Of a DNA stretch of 64,000 bases, positions 17,620-26,632 are shown in pieces. The DNA comes from Methanobacterium sp. UBA410. Its GTDB lineage: Archaea > Methanobacteriota > Methanobacteria > Methanobacteriales > Methanobacteriaceae. A program made the position numbers and the translations under genes. Every line of letters starts with the position of its first letter. The first letter of the stretch is position 1. The stretch spans positions 1-64,000 of the forward strand of contig DAHH01000019.1 of NCBI GenBank assembly GCA_002498385.1. The letters run 5' to 3'. The notes beneath the pieces are model-generated. The model was not told the origin of the DNA. It did not search any database and worked only from the letters and a program-made list of their open reading frames with translations.

Positions 17620-18441
17620 ATGCATGTGAAAGATATAATGAGGAGAGAAGTTTTTCTTGTGGACAAAGATCAGAATGTGAACGATGCACTGAAAATCATG
17701 AAAAAACATAAAATTTCAAGGCTTCCTGTTGTGAACACCAACAACAGCCATGTCAAAGAGCTTGTGGGCATGGTGACTGAAAAGGACATAGCCATGCGTT
17801 TGAGCTCCTCAAAATACGGAAACCTTGCACCTTCACATTTCCATGTTTCAACTGTAATGAGCACGGACCTTGTAACTGTTGAAAGTGCAAGAAGCATAGG
17901 AAAGGCTGCAAAGTCCATGATCGATAATAAAATTGGTGGCCTGCCAGTTGTGGATCAGGGCGAAATAGTTGGAATGCTCACCAAAACAGATTTCATAGAA
18001 ATATGCCAGGGAAAACCCTTCAACAACACCAGCGTTGCAAGCAGAATGAAAAAAAACGTCTTAACTGTCAGCCCTGATGACAGGCTTGTACACGCAAGAA
18101 GATGCATGATAGACGGTGGAATTGGAAGGATACCCGTAACAGAAGGAAATGAACTTGAAGGAATAATAACAGCCAAAGATATAGCAAAAGCAGTGGTATC
18201 ATTTAGAAAACTTGTTCCAGACAAACACCAGGCTGCAAGGATAAGAAACCTCCTTGTAGGGGATATTATGACCCAAAATGTAAAAACAATAAGTTCTGAT
18301 GCTTCAATTGAGGAAACTTCAAGGATGATGCTTGAGAACAACTGCAGTGGACTGCCTGTTTCAGATGAGAACAATCTTGTGGGTATAATTACAAAAACAG
18401 ACATGCTCGATTTTATTGTGGAGCTTGAGGAGGTTTACTGA
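17620..18441 (+). CDS. four-CBS-domain protein
   Basis: 273 residues; repeats end in LVGMVTEKDIAMRL, IVGMLTKTDFIEIC, LEGIITAKDIAKAV and LVGIITKTDMLDFI. It is the last of the five-gene CBS row. Its final codons GAG GAG GTT TAC TGA contain the ribosome binding site GAGGAGGTT for the RNA ligase, whose reading frame continues in the same frame immediately after this TGA, so the two are translationally coupled and a rare readthrough fusion is conceivable. Confidence 0.9.
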   Translation: MHVKDIMRREVFLVDKDQNVNDALKIMKKHKISRLPVVNTNNSHVKELVGMVTEKDIAMRLSSSKYGNLAPSHFHVSTVMSTDLVTVESARSIGKAAKSMIDNKIGGLPVVDQGEIVGMLTKTDFIEICQGKPFNNTSVASRMKKNVLTVSPDDRLVHARRCMIDGGIGRIPVTEGNELEGIITAKDIAKAVVSFRKLVPDKHQAARIRNLLVGDIMTQNVKTISSDASIEETSRMMLENNCSGLPVSDENNLVGIITKTDMLDFIVELEEVY

Positions 18442-19695
18442 ATTTCACCAGAAATAAAATGTCCAGAATGCAATTCCAGAATGGACATAAGGATTGGGAG
18501 AAAAAACTCCCATAAAACTTTTTTTTTTAATTGTTCCAACTGCAGCGGTAGTTACACCCATACTTTGCCTGGTTTTATAGAAGAAGAACTGCCAAAACTT
18601 GTTGATCTGGAACCAAAACGACTGAAAAACTCATTTCGCAGGGGAAACCTGAAGTTCTATGATTCAAAGGGAATAAATGCTATTCAATTTCGAAAAAAGG
18701 TTGGAGAAATTGAATCTGGAACAATGGTATGTTTTGGAGATGAAATTGAAATTATAAGGGGATTTCCAAAGATAAGAAGGACTCTGATGCTGTCACCCAC
18801 CCTGAGACAGCACTTCAACCATGAGGTGGCAGTTGAGGAAAAGATGAATGGTTACAATGTCAGAGTAGCTCTTGTAAATGGTAAAATTATTGCTTTCACA
18901 CGTGGGGGATATATATGCCCCTACACAACACGTAAAGTGCCTCAAATCATGGACTTGACTGATTTCTTCAGAGAACATCCTCAGATTGTCATATGCGGCG
19001 AGATGGTTGGCACTGAAAACCCCTACGTAACCCACCATTACCCAGAGATTGGAAGCATCGGTTTTAGAATATTCGACCTGCGGGAGAAAACTTCAAACAG
19101 GGCCATGAAGGTTACAGAAAGAAGAAACCTCCTTGAAAAATATGATCTGCCCTCTGTAAAACTTTTCGGAATTTACAGTGTTGATGAAGTCCCTTCAAGG
19201 GTTGAGAACATCGTGAAAGACCTTGATAAAACAGACAGGGAGGGGGTGGTTATGAAGGATCCCCAGATGCACCTGTCCCCACTCAAGTACACCTCATCAC
19301 GCGCACATGCAGAGGAACTTGAATACGCCTTCAGCTATCCATTTGACTTTGGAAGGCAGTTCTTCTTCAGCAGGGTTATAAGGGAGGGTTTTCAAGCCTA
19401 CGAAACCGGAGAGTCAGGTGAGGAACTTAAAAGAAGGGCCCAGAGGATTGGGGAATCCATACTCTACCCTATGCTCGCCACCATAAAACGTGTTTCAAAG
19501 GATGATGTGGCAGGAGAAGACCTTACAATATATGTTGACAGTTACGATGAGGCAGCAGAGTTTGTACGTCACCTCCGCGACCTTGGGGTGGTTGCAACGG
19601 TCTACGATTTCAAGGATGGGAAAGCAGTTATAAGGAGAATCCATCAATCTACAACTGACAAGATAAACAACTACCTGAGGGGTGGCCTATATTGA
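18442..19695 (+). CDS. ATP-dependent RNA ligase (Pab1020/MthRnl family) with N-terminal zinc ribbon
   Basis: 417 residues if started at the ATT at 18442; 404 from the first ATG (18481). The ATT is placed 7 bases after GGAGGT, and the codons between ATT and ATG encode KCPEC, which pairs with CSNC further on to give a complete zinc ribbon (C7-x2-C10 and C31-x2-C34). Starting at ATG would lose half of it. The ligase core follows: nucleotidylation motif I is VEEKMNGYNV with Lys134 (Lys121 from ATG), then GEMVG and DREGVVMKDP motifs, and a C-terminal dimer domain. Members circularise or join RNA through an enzyme-AMP intermediate. The Methanothermobacter enzyme, as I recall 381 residues with Lys97, is shorter at the N-terminus. 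The downstream pheA overlaps by 4 bp. Confidence 0.88.
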   Translation: MSPEIKCPECNSRMDIRIGRKNSHKTFFFNCSNCSGSYTHTLPGFIEEELPKLVDLEPKRLKNSFRRGNLKFYDSKGINAIQFRKKVGEIESGTMVCFGDEIEIIRGFPKIRRTLMLSPTLRQHFNHEVAVEEKMNGYNVRVALVNGKIIAFTRGGYICPYTTRKVPQIMDLTDFFREHPQIVICGEMVGTENPYVTHHYPEIGSIGFRIFDLREKTSNRAMKVTERRNLLEKYDLPSVKLFGIYSVDEVPSRVENIVKDLDKTDREGVVMKDPQMHLSPLKYTSSRAHAEELEYAFSYPFDFGRQFFFSRVIREGFQAYETGESGEELKRRAQRIGESILYPMLATIKRVSKDDVAGEDLTIYVDSYDEAAEFVRHLRDLGVVATVYDFKDGKAVIRRIHQSTTDKINNYLRGGLY

Positions 19696-20585
19696 TAATA
19701 ACAGAGCCAATTGCAACGGAAGATGAAAGGGATTGCAGCCATCCTACACGTTTTAAAGCTAAAAAAATAGGATTTTTAGGTCCTTCAGGAACTTTCACTG
19801 AAGAAGCAGCATCCAAACTTAAGGGGGAGCTTGTTCCATTTGAATCCATTGTGGATGTTCTTGATGCAGTGGACAGGGGCAAGGTGGACTGGGGAGTTGT
19901 GCCCATTGAAAATTCAATAGAGGGTCCTGTGGGCATGACACTGGACCTCATGGCCCATGAATACGATCTCAAAATAAGGAATGAAATAACACTTCCTGTA
20001 AGCCATAACCTTCTTGTAAACCATGGTGCTGACACAGACAGTATCACAACTGTTTATTCACATATCCAGGCCCTTTCACAGTGCAGAAAGTTTCTCGATG
20101 ATCTTAAGGTTGTTGTGCATGCAACTCCAAGTACCTCTGCAGCTGCAGAGCTTGTTCAGGGCAGAATAGATACTGCAGCAGTTGGAACAACAAGAGCAGC
20201 CAGTATATACGGTTTGAAGGTTGCAGCCATGGATATCCAGGACTACGAGAACAACGTAACCCGGTTCGTTGTGCTGGATCAGGTGGATCATCCAAGGACC
20301 GGCAAGGATAAAACATCCATAGTTCTCTTCCTCAAGGAGGATAAACCTGGAGGTCTCTACGGGATACTTGGGGAGTTTGCCATGAAAGATGTGAACCTTA
20401 CCAAGATTGAGTCAAGACCTTCAAAGGAAAAACTGGGCAGTTACATCTTTTTTATAGATTTCGAGGGTCACAGAGACGATCCCGTTATCAAGAATATTAT
20501 AAATATCATAAAAATCAAGGTAGATTATATAAAAATTTTAGGTTCATATCCTACAGAAGGAGCGGATTTACATAGCTACGGATAA
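19692..20585 (+). CDS. pheA: prephenate dehydratase
   Basis: 297 residues starting with TTG that overlaps the RNA ligase stop (TTGA). Residues about 24-205 are the catalytic domain (IGFLGPSGTFTEEAA, VPIENSIEGPVG, and NNVTRFVVL with the conserved Thr-Arg-Phe). Residues 215-290 are the regulatory ACT domain (KTSIVLFLKEDKPGGLYGILGEFA and the ESRPSKE motif that binds phenylalanine). It converts prephenate to phenylpyruvate, giving phenylalanine with feedback control. The first 23 residues are extra compared with most homologues. Confidence 0.95.
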   Translation: MIITEPIATEDERDCSHPTRFKAKKIGFLGPSGTFTEEAASKLKGELVPFESIVDVLDAVDRGKVDWGVVPIENSIEGPVGMTLDLMAHEYDLKIRNEITLPVSHNLLVNHGADTDSITTVYSHIQALSQCRKFLDDLKVVVHATPSTSAAAELVQGRIDTAAVGTTRAASIYGLKVAAMDIQDYENNVTRFVVLDQVDHPRTGKDKTSIVLFLKEDKPGGLYGILGEFAMKDVNLTKIESRPSKEKLGSYIFFIDFEGHRDDPVIKNIINIIKIKVDYIKILGSYPTEGADLHSYG

Positions 20586-20595
20586 AGAAAAATTC

Positions 20596-21216
20596 ATGAA
20601 GGAGTTAGATAAGCTTGAAAAGGAATTTGCTGAGGGTAAGCTATCTAAGAGGCAGTATACTGTTCATAAAAAGGTTTTAGAAGATAAGTTAGGCACAGTT
20701 CTTGCTGTGGAAAGGGTTAAAAAACTTCAAGGAAAAGAGGACTCTGAAAAGACCCTGGACTACTGGGCAGAAAAGGAGAAAGAAAAGGAAGACCGTAAGG
20801 AAAAGGAAGAACTCGTTGAAAAGTACGTGATGATGCCTTCACCAAAGGCTTCCAAGAAGAGGAAGGCCCAGAGAAAGCAGGTTACCCAATCAAAAAACAG
20901 TGGATTCAAGTTCACAAAGGGAAAAATGCTGGTACTTGGAGTCCTCATAGTGGCGTTTCTTGTGGGCATAAGCTTTGGAGTGTCCTTATTGAAGGCACCG
21001 GCCCAGACATCAACCGTGCCAATGCTTGTGAACGAGAGTGCATTCCCAACAGCCAACATGACTGCCAACGTTACCAATAACACCACAACAAACACAACGA
21101 AGACCTACAAGACCAACAAAACAACGACTCCAACAACAACTACATACTATGTACAGCAGAATACACCAAATAATGATCAACAAAGTACGAATACGAATGA
21201 TAATAGTCAGTATTAA
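20596..21216 (+). CDS. single-pass membrane protein with coiled-coil and Thr/Asn-rich tail
   Basis: 206 residues. Residues 1-75 are a charged coiled coil (KELDKLEKEFAEGKLSKRQY...KEKEKEDRKEKEE). Residues 78-110 are a basic linker and 112-132 a transmembrane segment (MLVLGVLIVAFLVGISFGVSL). The external tail is almost only Thr, Asn and Gln with many N-glycosylation sequons. No ribosome binding site lies before ATG 20596, while AAGGAG lies about 35 bases upstream in frame-open sequence, so the true start may be earlier and non-standard. It follows pheA by 10 bp. Function unknown; short coiled-coil and anchor proteins of this type are common in Methanobacteriales. Confidence 0.75.
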   Translation: MKELDKLEKEFAEGKLSKRQYTVHKKVLEDKLGTVLAVERVKKLQGKEDSEKTLDYWAEKEKEKEDRKEKEELVEKYVMMPSPKASKKRKAQRKQVTQSKNSGFKFTKGKMLVLGVLIVAFLVGISFGVSLLKAPAQTSTVPMLVNESAFPTANMTANVTNNTTTNTTKTYKTNKTTTPTTTTYYVQQNTPNNDQQSTNTNDNSQY

Positions 21217-21291
21217 CTAAAGTTTAAAATTTCCCATTTTTTTATTTTTAAACACTTTATCATATTTTTGAATGAGAGAAGGTGAATAATC
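21217..21291 (+). terminator. T-rich terminator and promoter of the lipoprotein gene
   Basis: T7 and T-rich tracts directly follow the stop at 21216, typical of archaeal termination. GAAGGTG just upstream of GTG 21292 is the ribosome binding site of the next gene. Confidence 0.45.
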
Positions 21292-21819
21292 GTGAAAAAG
21301 TATCCTCTTTTAATAATAGCTCTTTTGGTTTCTATTGTGGCTGTATCTGGATGCGTTTCAAACCAGAACCAGACAAATCAAACCAGTTACTCACAAAATG
21401 GTGTTACATTTAACTACCCCTCATCGTGGCAGGTTGCAAACACAACCTCTCCAAATGCTGTGGTGGCAGTTGCAGATCCAAAAACTGTGGACAATCAGAG
21501 TTCTCCAACAACACTGGTTGTTATCCAGAAATCAAATGCAACTGGAGACCTTCAAACTGTTTACAGTGAAAACTACGCAAACTTCTTCAACAACACAGGC
21601 AACCAGAGGGTTTCTGAGGGAAACATAACAGTCGGTGGTGCTCAGGCCATTGAAAACGTTTACACTGCCAATGAATCAGGCGTTCAGAAGGAGATGAGGG
21701 CTGTTTGGCTTACACGCAACAGCCAGATATACGTTATACTGTGCAGTGCACTGCAGTCAGACTTCAACAATGAACAGTCCAACTTCGACATGATAATCAA
21801 CAGCTTCAAGGTACAGTAA
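21292..21819 (+). CDS. PsbP-like lipoprotein
   Basis: 175 residues. N-terminal signal peptide ends in a lipobox-like VAVSGC (Cys21), followed by an Asn/Gln/Thr linker and a PsbP-like beta domain (SQNGVTFNYPSSWQVANTT ... FNNEQSNFDMIINSFKVQ, the usual end of the family). Methanobacteriales encode many such lipoproteins on the outer face of the membrane; their ligands are unknown. Starts with GTG behind AAGGTGAA. A T-rich terminator (21823-21846) follows. Confidence 0.85.
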   Translation: MKKYPLLIIALLVSIVAVSGCVSNQNQTNQTSYSQNGVTFNYPSSWQVANTTSPNAVVAVADPKTVDNQSSPTTLVVIQKSNATGDLQTVYSENYANFFNNTGNQRVSEGNITVGGAQAIENVYTANESGVQKEMRAVWLTRNSQIYVILCSALQSDFNNEQSNFDMIINSFKVQ

Positions 21820-22437
21820 ACCTCTTTTTAGTTTTTTTATTTTTTTAAAGGAATTCTAAAGTTTTTGATGATTTTAAAAATGGTTTTAAAGGTTTTTTGT
21901 ACATGGATATTTATATGGATGAAGGTATACAGATGAAAGGAAAGTACAACTGAAAGGAAAGTACAACTGAGAAAATTCTTAAGTGCTGTACAGCTGAAAA
22001 AGTTCTTAAAATGTCCAATCATTTTCCAGTGACCTGTTGTTATTCTTTTAATAAAAGTTAATACACATCTTGCTGCCATGCAAAATTATATATGCTGGAC
22101 AGCAATACAGTTATATCTGTTATAGTACCATCTTTATAAGACAGAGCAAGAAGCCTTAAAATAGCCAAAATATAATCTGCTTTTATTTTAGTTGCATCGG
22201 CTCGATGCACAAAATGGAGACTATTAAGACCTCTCAGTTTAAAATAGGTTCTGCTAATTTGCTTATAATAAAATTAATCAGTTATTCGGGCACAAATTTA
22301 TCCAAAAGCTGTCAAGAACAAATAAAATAATCGAAATACATGTTCAGACGATTTTGGGGGGCTATAATTAAGTTATTGACTAAAAAAACTGTAAAAAAGG
22401 ATTTTAAGAATCATCAAATAACAAAGGAGGAATGTGA
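21820..22437. other. intergenic, 618 bp
   Basis: It contains a T-rich terminator, a 17-bp tandem doublet (21934-21967), and a 7-bp inverted repeat TGCATCG-GCT-CGATGCA at 22195-22211 that could form a small hairpin. No protein gene was recognised; a small RNA cannot be excluded. Confidence 0.5.
21934..21967. repeat. perfect 17-bp tandem duplication
   Basis: TGAAAGGAAAGTACAAC is present twice head to tail without mismatch between the lipoprotein gene and the KH gene. Confidence 0.9.
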
Positions 22438-22938
22438 ATGGTATTGCCAGTATGCGATGTCTGTTTAAAAAGTGGCATGTTGTGTCAGGGGTGTGAGAAG
22501 AAGCTGAGAACAGGTGAAATCACCCAGTTAGACGTTGACATTGCAAAAATACTTTACAGGGTAGGTGAGGGTAAGATCGGATTCAAAAAAACCATTGAAA
22601 TAGGTGACATCGTTATAATTGTCACAGAAAAGGATCAGGTCGGAAAACTCATAGGGAAAAGTGGAAAAATAGTGAGAGAGATATCCCGAACTGTAGGAAA
22701 GAAGATAAGGGTTGTTGGCGAAAATTCAGACCTCCGCTCAGTTGCAAAGGACATACTTGCCCCAGCAAGGATATCAGGAATAAACATAGTTTACGGAACA
22801 GACGGAAACCAGAAATACAAAATAAGGGTCATGAGGGAAGATTCAAGAAAACTCCCAGGAAGATTGGATGTTTTAAACGGCATCATAAAACAGTTAACAG
22901 GCGAGGAAACCCTTCTTGTAATTGACAGAGAGTTTTAA
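22438..22938 (+). CDS. KH-domain protein with N-terminal zinc finger (archaeal NusA-like)
   Basis: 166 residues with a strong GGAGGAATGTG upstream. The N-terminus holds C6-x2-C9 and C16-x2-C19, a small zinc knuckle. A KH domain follows at about 55-105, with the GKLIGKSGKIVREIS loop (GxxG RNA-binding motif). A second, less clear alpha/beta region ends the protein. Archaeal members are often named NusA-like; RNA binding is well supported, the exact target is not. Confidence 0.85.
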   Translation: MVLPVCDVCLKSGMLCQGCEKKLRTGEITQLDVDIAKILYRVGEGKIGFKKTIEIGDIVIIVTEKDQVGKLIGKSGKIVREISRTVGKKIRVVGENSDLRSVAKDILAPARISGINIVYGTDGNQKYKIRVMREDSRKLPGRLDVLNGIIKQLTGEETLLVIDREF

Positions 22939-23013
22939 ATTTAACCAAACTTTTCTTTTAACCAAATATTTCTTATACTTCGTTTTACAATATTTTTATC
23001 TAGATGCAAATGG

Positions 23014-24195
23014 ATGATGGTTTGTATGGAAATCGTGCTTTGTGTTACAGGGAGTGTAGCTGCAGTAGAGGCTGTGAAACTTGCAAGGGAACTTAAAAGG
23101 CAGGGATTTACAGTTAAATGTTTTATGAGCGACGGTGCATGTGACATAATCCATCCCTACGCCATGGAATTTGCAACGGGTCAGGAGGTTGTAACAAAAC
23201 TCACAGGCGAAATTGAGCACGTTAAATATGCCCAATCAGACCTTATACTTGTAGCTCCGGCTACAGCCAATGTTATAAGCAAGTTCGCGTACAGGATTGC
23301 AGACAACCCCATAAACACACTTTTAATAACGGCACTGGGACACGACACCCCAATTGTGCTGGTTCCATCCATGCACGAGTCCATGTACACAGCCATCAAA
23401 CCCAACATGAGGAAGATCAAGGCTGAGTGCAGGGGAGTAACCTTTGTCGAGCCCAAAAAAGAGGAAGGAAAGGCCAAGTTCCCCAGCATCCATGACATCA
23501 CACTTCAAGCGCTGCGAGAAACATCAGATGGAGAGCTAAAAGGTAAAAAAGTCCTTGTAAGTGCGGGTGCAACCTACGAGGCAATGGATCCAGTAAGGGG
23601 AATTACAAACCGCAGCTCTGGAAAGATGGGGGTTGAAATAGCCAAAGAGGCCTTCAAACAGGGAGCTGAAGTTACAATGCTCTGCGGAAGGATGCAGACT
23701 CACGTTCCAAAGGTTTTTGACAGAGTTCAGGCTGAATCAGTTGAAGATATGGGCAGGGAACTTGAGAAACTCCTGAAAGACCAGGATGTATTTGTTTCAA
23801 CTGCAGCTGTTTCTGATTTTACGGTGGAAAGAGTTTCAGGTGTGGAAAGTGGTGTTAAATTCTCTTCAGATGAAGCTGTGACCCTGAAACTGAAACCAAC
23901 ACCTAAGTTATTAACTAAAGCTAAAAAAATCAATCCAGACATATTTCTGGTTGGATTCAAGGCAGAGTACAATGTTCCAGAGGGCGAGCTTGTTGAATCT
24001 GCCAGGCAGAGGATGAAGGATTCAGGAGCAGACCTCATGGTGGCCAATGACGTTGCATTTGAGGGCAGCGGCTTCGGCTCCGATAAAAATCAGGTCATAC
24101 TTGTTGATGATGATGTTTCACGTGTTCTGTTAACTTCTAAGGCAGAGGTTGCAGAGAAGATCGTGGCTAGGATCTTGAAAAAATTTAAGAATTAA
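23014..24195 (+). CDS. coaBC: bifunctional phosphopantothenoylcysteine decarboxylase / phosphopantothenate-cysteine ligase
   Basis: 393 residues. CoaC (about 5-185) has the flavin-binding start IVLCVTGSVAAVEAVKLAREL and the VPSMHESMY substrate segment. CoaB (about 190-393) has VLVSAGATYEAMDPVRGITNRSSGKMG, with the NxSSGKMG nucleotide/phosphopantothenate motif, and VGFKAEYN with the conserved Lys. Together they make 4'-phosphopantetheine for coenzyme A. Several in-frame ATGs exist near 23014-23026; no strong ribosome binding site decides between them. Confidence 0.95.
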   Translation: MMVCMEIVLCVTGSVAAVEAVKLARELKRQGFTVKCFMSDGACDIIHPYAMEFATGQEVVTKLTGEIEHVKYAQSDLILVAPATANVISKFAYRIADNPINTLLITALGHDTPIVLVPSMHESMYTAIKPNMRKIKAECRGVTFVEPKKEEGKAKFPSIHDITLQALRETSDGELKGKKVLVSAGATYEAMDPVRGITNRSSGKMGVEIAKEAFKQGAEVTMLCGRMQTHVPKVFDRVQAESVEDMGRELEKLLKDQDVFVSTAAVSDFTVERVSGVESGVKFSSDEAVTLKLKPTPKLLTKAKKINPDIFLVGFKAEYNVPEGELVESARQRMKDSGADLMVANDVAFEGSGFGSDKNQVILVDDDVSRVLLTSKAEVAEKIVARILKKFKN

Positions 24196-24496
24196 CCCAC
24201 ATTGATGATGTTTAAATTTGGGTTTAAGTACAAAAAATATAGAATGATAAATCTTTTTAATTAGGTTTAACTCATAAACTTTTTTTCATTGGTTTAATCT
24301 TAATCTAATTATGGCTACAATTTTTACTTTACAAAATTTTTACTTTACAAAAAAAAAACATGAAATTAGTAAACACATAAAAAACATATAAAAATTAAAC
24401 ACAGAAAAAACTCCAAAAATTCTAAACTTCCTTTAAATTTCCGCCAATTGTAAGAGGTTAACCCTTTTTTCTATTCTGTATTTTCTATAAAAAATT
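24196..24496. other. intergenic between convergent genes
   Basis: About 300 bp of A/T-rich DNA between coaBC and fibrillarin (convergent), with poly-T tracts on both strands suited to bidirectional termination and a 16-bp tandem doublet at 24319-24350. Confidence 0.5.
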
Positions 24497-25162
24497 TTAA
24501 AATGCAGCCTCACACATGAAGGCCATGTGATCCTTTTCGTAGGGTTCGAGATCTACCTTCTCAAGCACCCGGAATCCTCCTCTTTTAAGTTTGGATTCTT
24601 CTTCCTGGAAGATCTTTTTGGGGTTTTTGGTGACGTCTATGCTTCTGGCCTTCACCATCATGATTCCAACACCCCCAGGTTTTAGAAACATGCGCATGTT
24701 GTCCATGAAAAGCTCGGACTGCTGGGGCTGGGCAACATCGCTGTAGAGAACGTCCACTTTCTCCACCATGTGCATGTACTCGCGGGGCTTGGTTGCATCG
24801 TTAAGCAGGGGCACCATGTTTTCCCTCACGCGGCAGAGCTCCACCAGGTCGCGCACCATTCTGGGTGAAAACTCCACACAGTAAATTAAACCACTTGAAG
24901 CAATGTCTGAGATGTGGGAGGGTGTTGTACCCGATGATGCACCCAGGTAAAGCACCCTTGAATCTTCCATGAATGGGAAGCTTTCGAGGCCATTTAAGAG
25001 GGCTGCTGCAAGCTTTGAACGGCGAGGGTCCCATATCCTGTACTCATGACCTTCAAGTTCCACCAGTTTCTCACCGTACACTTTCTGGGTTGGTTTGAGA
25101 TTTTCTGTGGCTACATGATCCTCTAAAATGTAAACTCCTGGGAATTTCTGTGTTACACTCAT
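24497..25162 (-). CDS. flpA: fibrillarin-like rRNA/tRNA 2'-O-methyltransferase
   Basis: 221 residues. SAM-binding motif I is [18 protein letters not shown]; further motifs are [14 protein letters not shown] and [13 protein letters not shown], and the catalytic Lys lies in [11 protein letters not shown]. It is the methyltransferase of the box C/D ribonucleoprotein, guided by C/D RNAs to rRNA and tRNA. It lies downstream of the Nop5 gene on the same strand with a 110-bp gap. The start ATG follows AGAGGAACC. Confidence 0.96.
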   Translation of the reverse strand: MSVTQKFPGVYILEDHVATENLKPTQKVYGEKLVELEGHEYRIWDPRRSKLAAALLNGLESFPFMEDSRVLYLGASSGTTPSHISDIASSGLIYCVEFSPRMVRDLVELCRVRENMVPLLNDATKPREYMHMVEKVDVLYSDVAQPQQSELFMDNMRMFLKPGGVGIMMVKARSIDVTKNPKKIFQEEESKLKRGGFRVLEKVDLEPYEKDHMAFMCEAAF

Positions 25163-25273
25163 TTTTTGGTTCCTCTTGCTGCGATAAGATATTTTAAACT
25201 AAAATCAAGATATTTGAGTAGAATCTTTTTGTTTTATAGATAAAAGCATGCTTCCTGCAACTACCTTTAAGAT

Positions 25274-26539
25274 CTAGTAGTAATCACTGATCTTCTTCTT
25301 GTACTTGTCCCTCTTTTTGCGTTTCTTTTTGGATTTCTTCTTATCCACTTTTTTGCTGCTGCTCCGTTTTGGGAAGGGATTTGACTTCTCAATCTCCAGA
25401 ACCTTCTCCTCAAAACTTTCCTTTATTGAGGGGTCATAATCTCCAGAGAAAACATCTTTACGAACTGCCAGCGATATCTTGGATGCCAGAGTCCTGGCAA
25501 CTTTGCCCCGAATCCACCACTTGGCACCTCTAACAGCCGGGTGCTGGAATATGAGTCCATGCTTTGGAGGTCTTTCACCAGTCTTCAAATGCCTGAATAA
25601 AGCTTTTTCAGCACCTAAAACCTGTACAGTACCTGAAGGTAAGAGTGAAAGCCTTTTAATACCTCCAACGTGGGCTATGAGCTTTGCACCAAGGGAAGAA
25701 CCGCAGAGATCCCTGAGGTTTGGTGCTATTTCCTTCATCTTCTGGTCTATGTAATCTGTTATGGATTCTTTTGATTCCTGGATGGATCTGATTGAGGCTG
25801 CAAAACCCTGAAGTACGAGAACGTCAGAATCACCTATTTCAGCCCCAACACTCCTTTCGATCTTCAGAACATCTTCCAGATCTCCAGATCCAATAATGGC
25901 GTCCCTGTTGCCATGTTCTGCAACCAACCTCACGTAGCCCTTATGGTTCTTCATTCTGTCAAGCTCTGGGAAGTGCACTGAGTACCACTCCCTCAACCTC
26001 TCAACCAGCTTACCTGTTGCCTCGTCCACCTCATCTATTGAGTTTATTGCCTGTATAAGGAGCAGATCTTCGGCTTTGGAAGCTTCCTTCAACTTATCCT
26101 CAGTTAGTTCGATGGAGAGCTCGTGCAGAATCTCTTTGAACTCCTTCTCTGCATCTAAATTTTTTACATCTAAAAATTCATTTTCTGTATCCAAACCTTC
26201 TGAATCATCTGAATCTAAAAAACCGGTTTTAAAGAGAATTTCAGTCATGTTGGACCTTAAAAATTCTCCTCCACGGTTTGGAGTTTCAAATTTGAATTTA
26301 GAGTTGTCCTTGAGATTTTTGTACTTTGAACGTGGAATAACTGTTTCTATCACAACTTCTTCATGCTTTTTCACAGCTCTTTTCAGCACTGATTCTTCTT
26401 CTCTGGTTAAATTTCCGTTAGCTCTGCTTTTGAGTCTTTCTGCAAGTTTGCTCCGTGGGAAAAGTTCATAGTCTATGAGGCCACAATTCTCATTAAGAAC
26501 TATAAAACCTGCAAAACAACATGTAAGATAACACTTCAT
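25274..26539 (-). CDS. Nop5/Nop56 core protein of the box C/D RNP
   Basis: 421 residues. The N-terminal domain binds fibrillarin. A coiled coil is seen around 130-290. The Nop domain (about 240-370) includes the highly conserved GSSLGAKLIAHVGGIKRLSLLPSGTVQVLGAEKALFRHLKTG segment. A Lys-rich tail ends the protein. Between residues about 85 and 135 there is an acidic insertion that makes it longer than typical archaeal Nop5. No ribosome binding site precedes the ATG, and a TATA-like TTTAAATTC lies about 28 bp upstream, so the message is probably leaderless. Divergent from pyrD. Confidence 0.95.
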   Translation of the reverse strand: MKCYLTCCFAGFIVLNENCGLIDYELFPRSKLAERLKSRANGNLTREEESVLKRAVKKHEEVVIETVIPRSKYKNLKDNSKFKFETPNRGGEFLRSNMTEILFKTGFLDSDDSEGLDTENEFLDVKNLDAEKEFKEILHELSIELTEDKLKEASKAEDLLLIQAINSIDEVDEATGKLVERLREWYSVHFPELDRMKNHKGYVRLVAEHGNRDAIIGSGDLEDVLKIERSVGAEIGDSDVLVLQGFAASIRSIQESKESITDYIDQKMKEIAPNLRDLCGSSLGAKLIAHVGGIKRLSLLPSGTVQVLGAEKALFRHLKTGERPPKHGLIFQHPAVRGAKWWIRGKVARTLASKISLAVRKDVFSGDYDPSIKESFEEKVLEIEKSNPFPKRSSSKKVDKKKSKKKRKKRDKYKKKISDYY

Positions 26540-26632
26540 ATAGTTAGTGTGTAATCTTCAGAATTTAAACTTTCTTTAGTATGTAATCTTGAGGTTCAAA
26601 CTTTCTACCAGGTTTTACGGTAGGTGAATTCA

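Noticed and set aside
18439..18441. TGA as selenocysteine codon joining the CBS and RNA ligase genes
   Set aside because: No SECIS-like structure was noticed, the CBS protein is complete at this point, and a ribosome binding site sits at the right place for a new start; simple coupling is a better explanation.
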